Below are positions 31,452 through 32,810 of a DNA stretch of 32,810 bases, piece after piece (position 1 is the first letter of the stretch; the number at the start of each line of letters is the position of its first letter). The notes beneath the pieces are model-generated. The model saw only the letters and a program-made list of their open reading frames with translations. It did no database searches and was not told the origin of the DNA. The position numbers and the translations under genes were made by a program. Source of the DNA: CAZYQW01 sp964649825 (GTDB lineage: Bacteria; Planctomycetota; B15-G4; JADJEK01); NCBI GenBank assembly GCA_964649825.1, contig CAZYQW010000018.1:1-32810 (forward strand). Reading direction: 5' to 3'.

Positions 31452-32810
31452 TCACTTCGTCCGTCCTTCCGCGTACTTCAACCACGATGAGTCGAACGAC
31501 TGCCAGTCCTTCTGGTCCCAGTCCTTGAACGTCCGATCGAGCGCTTTCGCCAGGAGGTCGCGCGCGACGGTGTCGTACGCCTGTTCGCGGCGCTTCTTGT
31601 ACTCCTCGTCCTCGGCCGCCAAGCGCTCGTCCTCGTTCATGCTGCCCTTCCGGGCGTCACGCCGCCGGCTCTCCTTCTCGCGCGCGTCGATCTCCTTCTC
31701 GATCTCGGCCACGAGGTCGTACAAGTGGCCGAGGTAGTGCGGGAGGATGGAACTCGTCTTCTTCTGCTTGCTGCCGGGTCCCTCGAGGAGGTAGCGGACG
31801 ACGCTCGCGCATTGTGCCTGGGCGTACCCGCTGTTCTGTCCGCTCCAGAGCTCTTCGCTGCCCAGCGACATCAGGGTCTTCAAGGACTTGAGCGGCGCCG
31901 AAGCGTCGTCGGGGCTCCCCTCGAACTTCTTGTGAGCGTTGCGGGCTTCGATCATCCAGTCCTTCTCCCATTCGTCGGGCGCGAACGTCAGCCGCGAACC
32001 CTTCGCATCGGCGTCCTCGATGTACTCGTTCAGCCCCGCCGCGAGCCAGACCGGCATCCGTCGCCAGAGCTCGTCGTTCTTCTGCTCGAACCAGGTGTGC
32101 ATGATCGACTGGTTCAGGGAGCTGAACTCGGACGTCCAGCCCTTGTTCGTCGGTTTCCCGAACGAGACCTCGCGCACGTGTCCCTTCCCGATCGTGAAAC
32201 GCCACCCTCCGAGCCGCGGAATCAAGTCGTCCTTCTCGTACACCCGAATGATCATCGATTGAATGTAGCCGTCGCCGACCGCGCCGAAGTTCTCGCCCAA
32301 CCACCCGACGACTGTCTCGGCCTGATGGCCGACCTGCTTGGCGTACTTCGGGTCACACTCGTAGACGACGAGGAAATGGTCCATCTCGAAGCTCCGCCAC
32401 CCCTTCGGCAGCGTCTCGAGGCACCTCGCGAACGCCTCCTCCTTCTGCCGCTTGCGCTTCTCCGCGATCTGCTCGGCCGTCATCTCGTCTTCGTCGTCGA
32501 GGTCGTCGACGGTGACCTCGGTCTGGAGCTTGGGACCGGTGAGTCCGGCGCTGTCGAGCATCTTGAAGCTGTTGAACGTGCTCTTGTGCTCGCTCATGAA
32601 GTCTTCGAAGTGCTGGTCGGTGCAGGCGAACATCACGGCGAACTCGCCCCCCGGGATCTTGTAGGAGCACGCCAGCCAACGCTGAGGCACGGACGTCAGC
32701 TTCTCGAACTTCATCTCGTGCAACATGGCCGGGAACCCCGCGACCTTCACCGCCTTCTCCTTCTCGAAGAAGAACCCCGTGATGTTGTCCTTCGCGTATT
32801 CCTGGAACGT
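31452..32810 (-). CDS. DUF1570-like exoprotein lacking the zinc motif (5' end beyond window)
   Basis: The frame is open to the right edge, so the N-terminus is missing; the GTG at 32750 is internal. The visible 452 residues include a KRKRQKEEAF coiled-coil-like stretch, then MDHFLVVYECDPKYAKQVGH, aligning with the HFAFEYTV start of the downstream paralogue, and later MPVWLAAGLNEYIED, aligning with its APWIEEGLAEYYG. Where the paralogue has HEMNH, this protein has MHTWFEQ, so the HExxH site is lost. The C-terminal 150 residues are highly charged and probably helical. It is likely a non-catalytic partner or a divergent relative. Confidence 0.8.
   Translation of the reverse strand, partial: TFQEYAKDNITGFFFEKEKAVKVAGFPAMLHEMKFEKLTSVPQRWLACSYKIPGGEFAVMFACTDQHFEDFMSEHKSTFNSFKMLDSAGLTGPKLQTEVTVDDLDDEDEMTAEQIAEKRKRQKEEAFARCLETLPKGWRSFEMDHFLVVYECDPKYAKQVGHQAETVVGWLGENFGAVGDGYIQSMIIRVYEKDDLIPRLGGWRFTIGKGHVREVSFGKPTNKGWTSEFSSLNQSIMHTWFEQKNDELWRRMPVWLAAGLNEYIEDADAKGSRLTFAPDEWEKDWMIEARNAHKKFEGSPDDASAPLKSLKTLMSLGSEELWSGQNSGYAQAQCASVVRYLLEGPGSKQKKTSSILPHYLGHLYDLVAEIEKEIDAREKESRRRDARKGSMNEDERLAAEDEEYKKRREQAYDTVARDLLAKALDRTFKDWDQKDWQSFDSSWLKYAEGRTK

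Noticed and set aside
32748..32750. GTG as start of the right-edge gene
   Set aside because: The frame stays open and coding-like for 20 more codons to the window edge, so the true start lies outside.

Overview
The window is very G+C-rich (about two thirds by eye), densely coded on both strands, and looks like a chromosomal segment of an environmental bacterium, most likely a planctomycete or a close relative. I infer this from several features: sulfatase-fold proteins, an ECF sigma factor fused to a membrane segment and a large extracytoplasmic region, a secreted alpha/alpha-toroid protein carrying modules familiar from planctomycete exoproteins, DUF1570-like proteins, and weak or absent Shine-Dalgarno signals at many starts. 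Myxobacteria or acidobacteria are not excluded. I saw no rRNA, tRNA, CRISPR array, insertion sequence or phage gene.

Layout. 184-534 (-) is a small Rieske ferredoxin. 740-3539 (+) is a three-gene proton-translocating NAD(P) transhydrogenase operon (pntAA-pntAB-pntB). 3742-5535 (+) is a YbaL/Kef-type cation:proton antiporter, followed in the same frame by a coding-like 65-codon stretch without a start. 5848-7911 (+) is a secreted protein built from about thirteen 41-residue repeats. 8022-9186 (-) holds a DUF2911-like secreted protein and a DinB-fold protein. 9282-12242 (+) is a large secreted toroid protein. 12252-16849 holds two divergent sulfatase-superfamily proteins, both with Thr at the usual Cys/Ser position, and an ElyC/SanA-like membrane protein. 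16910-19087 (-) is the sigma factor fusion. 19189-22355 (-) is an AlgI/AlgJ-like pair for O-acylation of an exported polymer.

The most interesting part is 22492-29104, a bacterial non-homologous end-joining (NHEJ) island. It contains a LigD-like protein (phosphoesterase - degenerate ligase - polymerase), a protein joining BRCT, MerR-like and TPR regions, a separate intact ATP-dependent DNA ligase, a secreted transglutaminase-like protein, and Ku. The LigD ligase domain has lost the catalytic lysine and the OB fold, while an intact ligase is encoded 1.2 kb away, next to the BRCT-TPR gene. This suggests a re-partitioned NHEJ machine in which sealing is done by the separate ligase and the BRCT-TPR protein may act as scaffold or regulator.

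The right end holds an ACP phosphodiesterase-like gene (29303-29884, +) and two co-oriented paralogous DUF1570-like exoproteins (29896-32810, -). One has an HExxH motif; the other lacks it and runs off the right edge. Positions 1-183 hold no gene I can support.
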